From Gammaproteobacteria bacterium (GTDB taxonomy: Bacteria; Pseudomonadota; Gammaproteobacteria; Thiotrichales; Thiotrichaceae): DNA of 64,000 nucleotides. The number at the start of each line of letters is the position of its first letter. Within the stretch, counting starts at the first letter, position 1. Location of the stretch: positions 62,001-126,000 of the forward strand of contig JAHJJD010000075.1 in the NCBI GenBank assembly GCA_018822845.1, written 5' to 3'. Under the pieces are notes generated by a model that made no database searches, was not told the DNA's origin, and worked only from the letters and a program-made list of their open reading frames with translations. This document shows, piece by piece, positions 1-10,648 of the stretch. The position numbers and the translations under genes are program-made.

Positions 1-1
1 C

Positions 2-2389
2 GAAAAAGCCCGCATGGAACAGCTCGAACGCCAATTGAGCCAGACCACCCAGCGTCTCGAACGCCTGCAACAGGAAGCAGCCAACCTTTCCACCGCCCGT
101 TTCGTCGAGGATGTGCAACTGCTGGAAGCCCGGCTTGCCGAAGCGGGCGAAGCCCATTCCCTGATGGAAGAACAGCTTGCCAGCGTCACCGCAGCCCTCA
201 ACCAGCAACAGCAGGAACAGCGTGACGTACAGGTGCAGCTTGACCAGGCGCGTTCCCGCCGTCAGTCAGCCCAAGGGCGTCTGGCTTCACTGGAAACCCT
301 GCAACAGTCAGGGCTGGACAAGACCAACAAGGCACGCCAGCAGTGGTTGCAGGCCAACGGGCTGGATAATAATGCACGCCTTGCTGAACAGTTGCGGGTA
401 GAAAATGGCTGGGAAAGGGCGGTAGAAACGGTGCTGGCGGATGATCTGGATGCAGTGCTGGTAGAAGTGACGGCTGCGCCGTTTCCCCCCATCCCTAACC
501 CTTCCCCCGCAAGGGGGGAAGGGAATCAAGAGGGTGCTTTCCCAAAAGCAGGCGTTACGTTACTTGCTACGGAGTCGGGTACTCTTACCCCTTCCCCCCT
601 TGCGGGGGAAGGCCGGGATGGGGGGAACGCCGGGGAGTCCGGCGCATCCACTCTTGCCAGCAAAGTCCAATCCCCCATATCCGCAGCCACCCTGTTAAGC
701 AACATCCACTGCGCCGATACGCTGGATGAAGCGCTCGCCCAGCGCCACAGCCTGGCCTCCGGCGAATCCATCATCACCCGCGCTGGCCTCTGGCTCGGCC
801 CCAACTGGCTGCGCAGCCGCCACCGTTCCGACGCCCACAACGGCATGTTGCAACGCCAGCAGGAAATCGAATCCTTGCGTGCGCAGCTCGCCACGCTGGA
901 AACCTCCCTGGCCGACTTGCAGGAACGCAGCGAAGCTTTGCGTGATTCCATCCGCGCAAACGAGCAGCAACGGCAACAGGCACAGGCCGAAACCAACCGC
1001 CTGCACCGGGCAGAATCCGAACACCGCAGTCGCCTGCACGCCTTGCAACAACGTATCGACCAACTGCATTCACGGCGGCAACAGGTGGAAGCCGAACGCG
1101 AAGAGCTGGACGCCCAGCGGATGCAGCAGCAAGAAGACCACCTGATTGCCACCGAAACACGCAACGCAGCACTGGAAGAACTCGAAACTGTACAGACCGA
1201 ACGTGACCAGCTCGCCGAAGCCCGCGAGGAATTACAGCACTCCGTGGCAGAAGCCCGCCGGATCCAGCGCGAATGTCAGGATGAAGCGCAGGATATCCGC
1301 CTCAGTCTCGAAACCAGCCGTCAGCAACGCGCAAACAGCACGCATCAACTGGAGCGTATCAACAGCCGTCTGGAACTGCTCGAACAGCAACGCGATACCC
1401 TGCTGGAACAGATGCACATGCAGGATGACCCCGCCGCCGACCTGCAATCCGAACTCGAAGAAGCGCTGGAACGCCGCGCCGAAGTCGAACTACGCCTTAT
1501 GCAAGCCCGCCAAGCCGTGCAGGCACAGGAAGCCGACATCCGCAGCCGTGAAAACGAGCGTGTACAAGCCGAACGTCTGGCCGAGCAAATCCGCACTGAG
1601 CAGGAAAGCCGCAAGCTCGAATGGCAAACCGTACAGGTACGTGAACAAACCATAGCCGAACAGTTCGCCAAGACTGAATTTGACGCCGCCAGCTTGCAGG
1701 CTGAACTGGCCGGAAACCCTGATCTGGCAGCCTTGCAACAGCAACTCGAATCCACCCGGCGCAGTATCCAGCGCCTCGGTGCCATCAACCTTGCCGCCAT
1801 CGACGAATTCCGTGAACAAAGTGAACGCAAGCACTACCTCGACCAGCAAAATGACGATCTGGTTGCGGCACTGGAAACGCTGGAAACTGCCATCCGCAAA
1901 ATCGACCGTGAAACCCGCGCCCGCTTCAAGGATACCTTCGATCGCGTCAACAGCCGTTTACGCGAAATGTTCCCGCGCCTGTTTGGTGGTGGCGAATGCT
2001 ATCTGGAAATGACCGGAGACGATCTGCTGACTACGGGGGTGGCAATCATGGCGCGCCCGCCCGGCAAGCGTATTTCTACCATCTACCTGATGTCAGGCGG
2101 GGAAAAAGCACTGACGGCGGTCGCGCTGGTATTCGCCATTTTCGAATTGAACCCCGCCCCGTTTTGTATGCTGGACGAAGTGGACGCGCCATTGGACGAA
2201 GCCAACGTCGGGCGCTTTTGTGAACTGGTAAGACACATGTCGGAGCAGGTACAATTCATTTTTATCACGCATAACAAGACCACAATGGAACTTGCCGACA
2301 ATTTAATCGGTGTTACCATGCGTGAACCGGGTGTCTCCAGATTGGTATCGGTAGATGTGGCCGAGGCCGTCAAGCTGGCGAATGGATGA
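2..2389 (+). CDS. smc: Chromosome partition protein Smc, C-terminal part (5' end outside window)
   Basis: The reading frame is open to the left edge, so the N-terminal ATPase half lies upstream. Visible in order: the end of the first coiled coil; the hinge (roughly 300-850), with family-like stretches such as GWERAVETVLADDL and GESIITRAGLWLG; a long Q/E/R-rich second coiled coil; and the C-terminal ATPase head with the ABC signature (MSGGEKAL) and Walker B (CMLDEVDAPLDE). Smc is the ATPase of the SMC-ScpAB condensin that compacts and segregates the chromosome. The neighbouring zipA on the same strand is the usual gammaproteobacterial order. Oddity: the hinge contains two Pro/Gly/Glu-rich inserts coded by palindromic repeats (485-523 and 588-625) that keep the frame. 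Identification is firm; the effect of the inserts is unknown. Confidence 0.97.
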   Translation, partial: EKARMEQLERQLSQTTQRLERLQQEAANLSTARFVEDVQLLEARLAEAGEAHSLMEEQLASVTAALNQQQQEQRDVQVQLDQARSRRQSAQGRLASLETLQQSGLDKTNKARQQWLQANGLDNNARLAEQLRVENGWERAVETVLADDLDAVLVEVTAAPFPPIPNPSPARGEGNQEGAFPKAGVTLLATESGTLTPSPLAGEGRDGGNAGESGASTLASKVQSPISAATLLSNIHCADTLDEALAQRHSLASGESIITRAGLWLGPNWLRSRHRSDAHNGMLQRQQEIESLRAQLATLETSLADLQERSEALRDSIRANEQQRQQAQAETNRLHRAESEHRSRLHALQQRIDQLHSRRQQVEAEREELDAQRMQQQEDHLIATETRNAALEELETVQTERDQLAEAREELQHSVAEARRIQRECQDEAQDIRLSLETSRQQRANSTHQLERINSRLELLEQQRDTLLEQMHMQDDPAADLQSELEEALERRAEVELRLMQARQAVQAQEADIRSRENERVQAERLAEQIRTEQESRKLEWQTVQVREQTIAEQFAKTEFDAASLQAELAGNPDLAALQQQLESTRRSIQRLGAINLAAIDEFREQSERKHYLDQQNDDLVAALETLETAIRKIDRETRARFKDTFDRVNSRLREMFPRLFGGGECYLEMTGDDLLTTGVAIMARPPGKRISTIYLMSGGEKALTAVALVFAIFELNPAPFCMLDEVDAPLDEANVGRFCELVRHMSEQVQFIFITHNKTTMELADNLIGVTMREPGVSRLVSVDVAEAVKLANG
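485..625. repeat. REPIN-like inverted pair of palindromic units inside the smc hinge
   Basis: Unit 1 (485-523) and unit 2 (588-625) are near-identical in opposite orientation. Each starts or ends with a ccccccatccc block next to a short palindrome of the form cttccccc-gcaa-ggggggaag. They are separated by about 64 bases that encode ordinary hinge-like sequence (GVTLLATES). Both units are read through in frame as PNPSPARGEG-like and TPSPLAGEG-like peptides. Related C/G palindromes lie at 17248, 27270 and 51011. Confidence 0.75.
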
Positions 2390-2424
2390 AGACAGATAAC
2401 TAACAAGGATTAAAGGATTTTTGA

Positions 2425-3123
2425 ATGGAACTGGTAAGCCTGATTATCATGGTGTTGGGGCTGGTGGCATTAGTGGCGATTTATGTCATCAGCCGGGTTT
2501 CACGCCGTAATCTTCCACAAAAGCGTGATGAGACTGTACCTGTCCTGCGGAATGCGGACGGGGAGGAAGTATCGTCCGTGCTGGATGATGTTCCGGCAAA
2601 AGATGGCAAGCGCCCATCACCCAATGCGCGTGAAATGTCGGATGTCATGATGTCGAATGTGGCAGGCAAAACAGGGGGAACGTCAACTAGTGGTGCGTCG
2701 GGCCAGCCAAAAAATGCTGTCGTCCTGCCGCCGCAATTGGTGCTGTTCATTGCGGCTGAAGCCGGTGATGGTTTTGCGGGCGATGAAGTGCTTAAGGCGC
2801 TGGATAATGCCGGGTTGGCGTTTGGCGAGATGGGTATTTTCCACCGTGTTATCCTGACCGAACAAGGTGAAACCAACCTGTTTGGCGTAGCAAATGGCGT
2901 GAAGCCGTGGACGCTGGTGCCGGAAGAGCTGGTTGAGCAGTCTACGCCGGGGCTTTCCATGATCCTGAACCTGCCCAGCCCGATCAATGACAATGACGCC
3001 ATTCATGATTTCCTGCGCACGGCGGAGCGTCTGACTGCCGATCTGTCCGGTGTGTTGAAAAACCATGAGCAGCAGCCGGTAACGCCGGAAGTCCGCGCAG
3101 ATTTGCTGGCGCTGGCGGCATAG
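2425..3123 (+). CDS. zipA: Cell division protein ZipA
   Basis: 232 residues. One N-terminal membrane segment (about residues 3-24) is followed by a basic stretch, a low-complexity linker (about 35-95) and a C-terminal globular domain of about 130 residues that fits the ZipA FtsZ-binding domain (PQLVLFIAAEAGDGFAGDEV, FHRVILTEQGETNLFGVAN). ZipA tethers FtsZ to the inner membrane early in septation. It starts 35 bases after smc, so the two are probably cotranscribed. In many gammaproteobacteria ligA follows; here it does not, and a repeat array lies directly downstream. Only the linker is short compared with enteric ZipA. Confidence 0.93.
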   Translation: MELVSLIIMVLGLVALVAIYVISRVSRRNLPQKRDETVPVLRNADGEEVSSVLDDVPAKDGKRPSPNAREMSDVMMSNVAGKTGGTSTSGASGQPKNAVVLPPQLVLFIAAEAGDGFAGDEVLKALDNAGLAFGEMGIFHRVILTEQGETNLFGVANGVKPWTLVPEELVEQSTPGLSMILNLPSPINDNDAIHDFLRTAERLTADLSGVLKNHEQQPVTPEVRADLLALAA

Positions 3124-3278
3124 CTTCGACTCCGCTCAGGGCTTCGACTCCGCTCAGCCACCAAACCTTGCTCCGCTCAGGGCTTCGACTCCGCTCAGCC
3201 ACCAAACCTCGCTCCGCTCAAGGGACATTCCGTTCCCTGAGCGCTTGCACTGAGCGGACTCGAAGTGGAGTCGAAGGG
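3123..3278. repeat. 41-bp tandem repeat and inverted copies of a gcttcgactccgctcag unit
   Basis: The 17-mer gcttcgactccgctcag occurs at 3123, 3141 and 3182. The copies at 3141 and 3182 are 41 bases apart and are followed by the same ccaccaaacc(t)-gctccgctca tail, so they form a tandem repeat. Near the end (3250-3265, and again at about 3268) the unit appears in inverted orientation (ctgagcggactcgaag), so the block can fold back on itself. The same family recurs at 27185-27240. It fills the space between zipA and the convergent glycosidase gene. Confidence 0.85.
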
Positions 3279-3287
3279 CACACTCAA

Positions 3288-5780
3288 TTACTCTCCCAAA
3301 ATGACTCGCCCGAACAGCGATGGGTTGCGCCATGACTCATCTTCACGCGCTTTCCAGGTCAGTTTGCCGTCACGGCCACCGCCATCATCATCATCATCTA
3401 CGTGTACATCGACACCCAGTTGCATACCGGAATGTGGCTGGATGCGCAGCGCATCCCAGGGGATGGTCGTTTCCAGAATGTAGCCCTTGCCGGAACGGGT
3501 GAATTTGTGGTTCATCGCTACGCTGCCAATAGGGGGGGAGTTTTTGCCCAGCGCTACCCGTTCGTCCTTACGGCTAAAGATGAAGTGGAAGTCATTGCGC
3601 TGGTCATATTGCCCATTCAGTGAGCCATCTGCATCAATGTAGACTTCAATGGCGTCGTCTTCCCACGGAATGCTGGAGTCGCCCGCTATACGGTCATCTT
3701 CAACCCCTACCCGCAGGTAGAGGTTGCGCTGGTCCCAGCTTGCCTGCCACAGTGCGGCGAGGTCATTGACGCCATTGATCTGGCCGTTAACGATTGTGCG
3801 TAACTGGTAAGCAGATGCACCTTGCCAGACGTTGCGGGCGTCATGCACCCGGCGGATGATGGCATTGCCACCCATCACATTCTGCCCGTTGGGTGAATTG
3901 CGCATGGAAACCAGAATCCGGCTGTATTGCGGGTTGTCCTGTACAACCGGTGCAGATGCCTGTGCCTGCTGCCCAAACTCTTCTTCCGGAGTCATGTTGC
4001 CCATCGGGAATGGAGGTGCTTCGCCGTAAACCGGTTCGTACATGGGGGCGGTTGCGTCCAGCGGTTCGGACTGGGTTTTCATTGCTTCCAGCGTGATGGC
4101 CGGTTTGGTGTGGCGCACCAGTGTGTTGCCGGAACAGCCGCTCCACCAGCACGGATTGCTGCGGGAAAAGCTGAGCAATGCCTGATGTTTGGGCGCTTGT
4201 GAATCCGCCTGGGTAATGAATTCCTTGGTGCCGAAGCTGCCGTACTTGCGGTAGATACGCGGCGAGCTGAAATGCACGAACAGTTTTCCACCCGCCTGTT
4301 TCCAGCCTTGCAGCAGTTGCTGATAGATGGTGCCCATTTGTGGGTGGCGGTTGGCCTGATAGAACAGGTTGTTGGGATGTTGGGTATCCGATTTGGTGTG
4401 CATGTCGACCAAATGTTGCCCGCCTTCGTAGGCAATCAGGTCTACGCCGTAGCTTTTCGCTATCTCCGCCTGTTTGTTGATGGATTTGATCTCGTTAGGC
4501 AGGGAATGGGCATATTTGGGGTCGGTCATGACGCGGAATACTTCACTCACGCTGCGCGCCTTGCGCAGTGCGGCAAGGTCGCCGTAAACATAGGGGGCCA
4601 CGGCGTAGGCATCGGTGTAACGGTAGGCCCCCTCAAAAGAAAGGATGGTCTTGCTCATCTGCGTGCTGCCAACCAGACCGGACATGACGCGCACCAGCCG
4701 GTTATTGCCGCCGAATACCTGTTCCCACAGGCGGAACACTTCCACCGAACGCCTGGAATAGTATTTGTAAGCCGCCTGATTCGGGTCAGGGTCAAGCCCC
4801 AGTTGCTGGCCGCGCTGTTTGACGAAAGCATGCTGGGTGAAAATACCGTTCCACGCTTCATTGGTGTATTCCACATATACTTTCAGGCTGGAATCGAGAT
4901 GTTGCTGCACATACTCGGCAAAGCGGCGGATGAAGTCGTCACTGGCGGCGTGCGGCAGGGAAAACCATGGGTCGGCGTGCAGGCGGTTGGCCAGTTCCAC
5001 CATCACTTCCATCGGTGCGCCCCGGATGCCTTCCACTCCACCCCAGGTGGCCTGGTCGATGTTGGCACGGTCTTCCCACGCATACACCGGGTTACGGGTG
5101 ATGCCGCTCATGTTCATGAAGCGGATTACGCGGAAATCCTTCATGTAGTTCAGGTAATCCGGGTTGAAAATGATCTTGCCGGAATGTTGCTCAAACGACA
5201 GAAAATCACCCCGGCATTGGCTTGGGTTCGCCACGCGCCGGAACGGGTTGCTGGAACAGATGCCGCCCGGCGGCAGGATGCGGATATTGCGGACTGGATT
5301 GGCCGGGTTGGTGGCCTTGATGAACAGTGTGGCATTCAGCTCCTTGTCCTGGCCCGGTTCCAGAATGATGATGTCACGCCCTGGTTGCTGATTTTGCAAG
5401 TGGGCATCGTTACCGTATTCCAGTTTGCCTTCGCCGTCATACAGTACCGTATAAGGGCCAGCAGGAATCGTACCCGCAGGCAGTTTGCTGACAAAGCGCG
5501 TAGCTGCCTGACCACCGTTGGAAATACGGGTTGGCCAGCCATGGCGGTCATACTGAATATCACCCTTGTTCAACTGGCGGGCTTCGCGGAAAGGCAGGGA
5601 CATTTTCATCAGGTCAATGAAAGGCGCACTGGAGTCATCGTCCATGATTTCATTGGTGTTGGTTCCCAGCGCCGACGTGCTGTTATAAAAGGCAGTGGCG
5701 GTTTGGGTTACTGCCAAGCCCAGCAGTAGTACGAAAGACGCAAGCATGCGCCTTCCCCCGAAGCATCTTACTTTTGTCAT
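3288..5780 (-). CDS. Secreted GH-A-clan-like glycoside hydrolase with C-terminal CBM9-like domain
   Basis: 830 residues with a signal peptide (basic FGGRR, hydrophobic core, likely cleavage after TATA near residue 30). The middle (about 220-560) looks like a clan GH-A (beta/alpha)8 glycosidase: VEYTNEAWN offers the Asn-Glu pair expected for the acid/base and IAYEGGQH the second Glu. The last 200 residues, with NDLAALWQASWDQRNLYLRV and an acidic DDAIEVYIDADGS loop, resemble the CBM9/DOMON-like carbohydrate-binding fold. Substrate is inferred to be a beta-glucan such as cellulose; no family number can be fixed by eye. It is monocistronic and faces zipA. Residues 740-800 contain an Asp-rich VDVHVDDDDDGGG stretch, perhaps calcium binding. 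A start at residue 12 is possible but would lose the basic n-region. Confidence 0.72.
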   Translation of the reverse strand: MTKVRCFGGRRMLASFVLLLGLAVTQTATAFYNSTSALGTNTNEIMDDDSSAPFIDLMKMSLPFREARQLNKGDIQYDRHGWPTRISNGGQAATRFVSKLPAGTIPAGPYTVLYDGEGKLEYGNDAHLQNQQPGRDIIILEPGQDKELNATLFIKATNPANPVRNIRILPPGGICSSNPFRRVANPSQCRGDFLSFEQHSGKIIFNPDYLNYMKDFRVIRFMNMSGITRNPVYAWEDRANIDQATWGGVEGIRGAPMEVMVELANRLHADPWFSLPHAASDDFIRRFAEYVQQHLDSSLKVYVEYTNEAWNGIFTQHAFVKQRGQQLGLDPDPNQAAYKYYSRRSVEVFRLWEQVFGGNNRLVRVMSGLVGSTQMSKTILSFEGAYRYTDAYAVAPYVYGDLAALRKARSVSEVFRVMTDPKYAHSLPNEIKSINKQAEIAKSYGVDLIAYEGGQHLVDMHTKSDTQHPNNLFYQANRHPQMGTIYQQLLQGWKQAGGKLFVHFSSPRIYRKYGSFGTKEFITQADSQAPKHQALLSFSRSNPCWWSGCSGNTLVRHTKPAITLEAMKTQSEPLDATAPMYEPVYGEAPPFPMGNMTPEEEFGQQAQASAPVVQDNPQYSRILVSMRNSPNGQNVMGGNAIIRRVHDARNVWQGASAYQLRTIVNGQINGVNDLAALWQASWDQRNLYLRVGVEDDRIAGDSSIPWEDDAIEVYIDADGSLNGQYDQRNDFHFIFSRKDERVALGKNSPPIGSVAMNHKFTRSGKGYILETTIPWDALRIQPHSGMQLGVDVHVDDDDDGGGRDGKLTWKAREDESWRNPSLFGRVILGE

Positions 5781-5866
5781 GATTAACTAGACCCCAGTTT
5801 GTATTTGCCCGGCCAGCATGCGCCCCCGCAAGTTCTGGCCTGTTCCCCAATCAAGTAAAGGTTTAG

Positions 5867-7261
<1,395 letters not shown>

Positions 7262-7262
7262 T

Positions 7263-7904
7263 ATGAAAAATACATTGACGATTGCGCTGTCGAAAGGGCG
7301 CATATTCAAGGATACCGTGCCGCTGCTGCGGGCTGCCGGTATCGAACCGCTGGACGACCCGGAAACCAGCCGCAAGCTGATTCTCGACACCAATCGGGAA
7401 GACGTGAAGCTGGTTATTATCCGTGCCACTGATGTGCCTACCTACGTGCAATACGGTGCGGCTGACCTCGGCGTGGCAGGCAAGGATGTGCTGATGGAAC
7501 ACGGCGGGCAGGATTTATATGAACTGCTTGACCTGCAAATAGCCCGTTGCAAGCTGATGGTTGCCGGTTTCCCCGACAAACCGTTGCCGGAAGTCGGGTT
7601 GAAAGTCGCCACCAAATTCGTCAATTGCGCCCGTCACTATTTCGCCGAACAAGGCCGTCAGGTTGATGTCATCAAACTGTACGGCTCGATGGAACTGGCC
7701 CCACTGGTCGGCCTCGCTGACTGTATCGTGGACGTGGTAGACACCGGCAACACACTAAAAGCTAACGGATTGGCACCACTGGAACACATGGCGGACATTA
7801 CTTCCCGCCTGATCGTCAACAAGGCTTCGATGAAACTGAAACACGAGCCTATCCGTGACCTGCTGGCGCACCTCCAGTCAGCGGTCGAGCAGAGGAACAC
7901 ATAA
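7263..7904 (+). CDS. hisG: ATP phosphoribosyltransferase, short catalytic form (HisG-S)
   Basis: 213 residues; first enzyme of histidine synthesis, joining ATP and PRPP. It has the catalytic-core motifs ([11 protein letters not shown] near the start, [12 protein letters not shown], and [20 protein letters not shown] in the PRPP site). The C-terminal regulatory domain of the long form is missing, so by family knowledge it should need the HisRS-like partner HisZ, which is not in this window. An ATG at 7254 is also possible. 7263 is chosen because ggtga sits 9 bases upstream and the family alignment starts there. It begins one base after the murA stop codon and overlaps the next gene by one base. 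Confidence 0.95.
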   Translation: MKNTLTIALSKGRIFKDTVPLLRAAGIEPLDDPETSRKLILDTNREDVKLVIIRATDVPTYVQYGAADLGVAGKDVLMEHGGQDLYELLDLQIARCKLMVAGFPDKPLPEVGLKVATKFVNCARHYFAEQGRQVDVIKLYGSMELAPLVGLADCIVDVVDTGNTLKANGLAPLEHMADITSRLIVNKASMKLKHEPIRDLLAHLQSAVEQRNT

Positions 7905-8965
7905 TGAAATACCAGACCGACGACCTGCGCATCATCGGTATGCACGAATTGACCCCGCCAGTGGAATTGCATCGTGAATACCCGCTGACGGAAATGGCGA
8001 CCGAAACCGTCTATACCGCCCGGCAGGACGCTCACCGCATCTTGCACGGCGAAGATGACCGCCTGCTGGTGGTGACTGGCCCCTGTTCCATCCATGACGT
8101 GGATGCGGCACTGGAATACGCAGCCCGCCTGCAACACCTGCGCCATGAGCTGAAAGACCAGTTGCACATCATCATGCGGGTGTATTTCGAGAAGCCACGC
8201 ACCACGATTGGCTGGAAAGGTCTGATCAACGACCCCGATCTGGACAACAGTTTCCACATCAACAAGGGCCTGCGCATGGCGCGCAAGCTGCTGCTTGACC
8301 TGAATAATCTCGGGATGCCTGCGGCGACCGAATACCTCGACCTGATCAGCCCGCAATACGTGGCTGATCTGGTCAGCTGGGCGGCGATTGGCGCGCGTAC
8401 CACTGAAAGCCAGGGACATCGTGAACTGGCTTCCGGTGTTTCCTGCCCGATCGGCTTCAAGAATGGCACCTATGGCAACCTGAATATTGCGGTGGATGCG
8501 ATTGGCGCTTCTTCGCGCCCGCACCACTTCCTGTCAGTGACCAAGGAAGGGCGCACAGCCATTTTCGCCACCAAGGGCAACGACGATTGCCATGTGATCC
8601 TGCGTGGCGGGCGTGAGCCAAACTATGATGCTGACAGCGTTGCGGCAGCAGTCGCAGCTTTGGAAAAAGCCAAGCTGCCACCCTACCTGATGGTCGATTT
8701 CAGCCATGCCAACAGTCACAAGGACTACCGTCGTCAAGCGGAAGTCGCCGCCAGCGTTGCGCAGCAGATTGCCGCTGGCAGCAAGGCCATCGCGGGGGTG
8801 ATGATTGAAAGCCACTTGGTCGAGGGCAACCAGAAAGCCGACGGCAAAAAGCGCGAAGAACTGGTTTACGGCCAAAGCATTACCGACGCCTGTATCAACT
8901 GGGACACCACCGACGTTATGTTGCGCCAGTTGGCTGAGGCTGTGGAAAAACGCAGGAGTATCTGA
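7904..8965 (+). CDS. 3-deoxy-7-phosphoheptulonate (DAHP) synthase, type I (AroF/G/H-like)
   Basis: 353 residues. It condenses PEP and erythrose-4-phosphate, the entry to the shikimate pathway. Diagnostic segments are [61 protein letters not shown] and the metal-site [11 protein letters not shown]. The paralogue (AroF, AroG or AroH, i.e. which amino acid inhibits it) cannot be told by eye. Its ATG overlaps the hisG stop (taatg) and hisD follows after two bases, so it is translationally coupled within a his operon, an unusual position for an aromatic-pathway gene. Both pathways draw on pentose phosphates, but any regulatory link is inference. Confidence 0.95.
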   Translation: MKYQTDDLRIIGMHELTPPVELHREYPLTEMATETVYTARQDAHRILHGEDDRLLVVTGPCSIHDVDAALEYAARLQHLRHELKDQLHIIMRVYFEKPRTTIGWKGLINDPDLDNSFHINKGLRMARKLLLDLNNLGMPAATEYLDLISPQYVADLVSWAAIGARTTESQGHRELASGVSCPIGFKNGTYGNLNIAVDAIGASSRPHHFLSVTKEGRTAIFATKGNDDCHVILRGGREPNYDADSVAAAVAALEKAKLPPYLMVDFSHANSHKDYRRQAEVAASVAQQIAAGSKAIAGVMIESHLVEGNQKADGKKREELVYGQSITDACINWDTTDVMLRQLAEAVEKRRSI

Positions 8966-8967
8966 AC

Positions 8968-10269
8968 ATGCTCAATATCAAGCAATTGAACACCAGCGAT
9001 GCCAGCTTCTGGCAAGAGTTGCAGGATTTGCTGGCGTGGGAAAGCGTCTCTGACGACGCTGTTTTCAACACCGTCAATGGCATTCTGAAAGACGTGCGCG
9101 CCCGTGGTGACGAAGCCGTGGTGGAATACACCAACCGCTTCGACCGTATGAGTGTGGGCAGTATGGCAGAGCTGGAAATCCCGCAGGCCCGCTTGCAGGC
9201 AGCACTGAACAATATCACGCCGGAGCAGCGGACTGCGCTGGAACAGGCTGCTGCGCGCATCAAGGCATATGCCGAACGCCAGAAAATGGATTCGTGGAGC
9301 TACACCGAAGCTGACGGCACACTGCTGGGTCAGCAGGTCACAGCGCTGGATCGGGTTGGCCTGTACGTTCCCGGCGGCAAGGCGGCTTACCCGTCTTCCG
9401 TGCTGATGAATGCCGTGCCTGCCAAGGTGGCGGGTGTGCCGGAACTGATCATGGTGGTGCCGACCCCGGCGGGTGAAGTGAATGAACTGGTGCTGGCGGC
9501 TGCGGCCATTTCCAGCGTTGACCGCGTGTTCGCCATTGGTGGTGCGCAGGCGGTGGCAGCGCTGGCTTATGGCACGCAAACCGTTCCGCAGGTGGACAAA
9601 GTGGTGGGGCCGGGCAACATCTACGTTGCCACTGCCAAACGCATGGTATACGGCACGGTCGGCATCGACATGATCGCCGGGCCTTCTGAAATTCTGGTGG
9701 TGTGCGATGGCAACACCAACCCGGACTGGATCGCGATGGATCTGTTCTCACAGGCCGAGCATGACGAAGACGCGCAATCCATCCTCGTGTGCCCGGATGC
9801 AGATTTCATCGCAGCAGTGAAGGAAAGCATCAACCGGCTGGTGGAGGAAATGCCGCGCAAGGAAATCATTTCCACCTCGCTACAAGGCCGTGGTGCGCTG
9901 ATCCTGGCGAAAGACATGGATGAAGCGGTGCAGGTCGCCAACTACATTGCGCCGGAGCATCTGGAACTTTCCGTGGAAAATCCGCGCGAACTGGCTAGGC
10001 AAATCCGTCATGCCGGGGCGATTTTCATGGGGCGCTATACGGCTGAAGCGCTGGGCGACTACTGCGCCGGGCCGAACCACGTACTGCCGACTTCACGTAC
10101 TGCGCGTTTCTCCAGCCCGTTGGGGGTGTACGACTTCCAGAAACGTTCCTCGCTGATCGACTGTTCGGCGCAAGGCGCTTCGGAACTGGGCAAGATTGCC
10201 TCCATCCTCGCGCACGGGGAAGGGCTGACGGCGCACGCACGTTCAGCGGAGTATCGGATCAAGGACTAA
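8968..10269 (+). CDS. hisD: Histidinol dehydrogenase
   Basis: 433 residues, full length. It oxidises L-histidinol to histidine in two NAD-dependent steps with zinc. Characteristic segments are [24 protein letters not shown], the Rossmann part [30 protein letters not shown] and the Zn/catalytic histidine regions [10 protein letters not shown] and IAPEHLEL. Two bases separate it from the DAHP synthase gene. In related genomes hisC usually follows directly; here hisC lies 7 kb away at 17386, after an accessory block. Confidence 0.97.
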   Translation: MLNIKQLNTSDASFWQELQDLLAWESVSDDAVFNTVNGILKDVRARGDEAVVEYTNRFDRMSVGSMAELEIPQARLQAALNNITPEQRTALEQAAARIKAYAERQKMDSWSYTEADGTLLGQQVTALDRVGLYVPGGKAAYPSSVLMNAVPAKVAGVPELIMVVPTPAGEVNELVLAAAAISSVDRVFAIGGAQAVAALAYGTQTVPQVDKVVGPGNIYVATAKRMVYGTVGIDMIAGPSEILVVCDGNTNPDWIAMDLFSQAEHDEDAQSILVCPDADFIAAVKESINRLVEEMPRKEIISTSLQGRGALILAKDMDEAVQVANYIAPEHLELSVENPRELARQIRHAGAIFMGRYTAEALGDYCAGPNHVLPTSRTARFSSPLGVYDFQKRSSLIDCSAQGASELGKIASILAHGEGLTAHARSAEYRIKD

Positions 10270-10293
10270 ATCCAGCATCCTTCTTGTATTCCT

Positions 10294-10342
10294 GTAGGAG
10301 CCAGCCATGCTGGCGATGATCGCTTGCATGGCAAGCTCCTAG
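10294..10342. repeat. REPIN: two inverted REP units with GTAG start
   Basis: The unit gtaggagccagccatgctgg (from 10294, ending in cgat at 10317) is followed at once by a diverged inverted copy ending agctcctag (10319-10342). Each unit is itself palindromic around gccatg. The form (GTAG, short palindrome, inverted doublet) is that of Pseudomonas-type REP elements. It lies directly after hisD and at the edge of a degraded gene. Confidence 0.75.
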
Positions 10343-10569
10343 ATGAACAAACGGTATAACTGCCGACATCCTCCGGCTCGCTGATCCGGTCGAAAAACGG
10401 CTGGTAGGGGCGTTTGTCCGCCAGCCGGTAACGCACGCCGCGCCCGCTGCCTGCGCTGACGATACGGCCTTGTTGCAGCAGGGTTTCCAGACGGCGTTAC
10501 AGGGTACGGCGGGGTGGATTGCCACCCAATGTCTGCGACAAACGGTCATCCAGATCAATTTACACAGCA
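10343..10569 (-). pseudogene. Remnant of a winged-helix DNA-binding domain gene
   Basis: Read on the minus strand, about 10569 to 10383 gives IDLDDRLSQTLGGNPPRRTL, a TAA, then RRLETLLQQGRIVSAGSGRG and VRYRLADKRPYQPFFDRI. This looks like the N-terminal winged helix found in some Fic/HipA-type proteins. The in-frame stop sits where a Gln codon would be expected, another TAA precedes it, and the frame has no plausible start. The fragment then runs into the REPIN. The rest of 10270-10648 shows no gene. The parent family is not certain. Confidence 0.5.
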
Positions 10570-10648
10570 AGGAAAGCTGGCGTAGCATCATTACCAGCCG
10601 CCAATGGCAGCAATCGTCCGTCAGCCCCCCATGCGATAACAAAAAATA

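Noticed and set aside
4272-5729. A 485-codon open frame antisense to the GH-A/CBM9 gene
   Set aside because: The sense frame has a signal peptide and glycosidase motifs; the antisense frame is a composition shadow.
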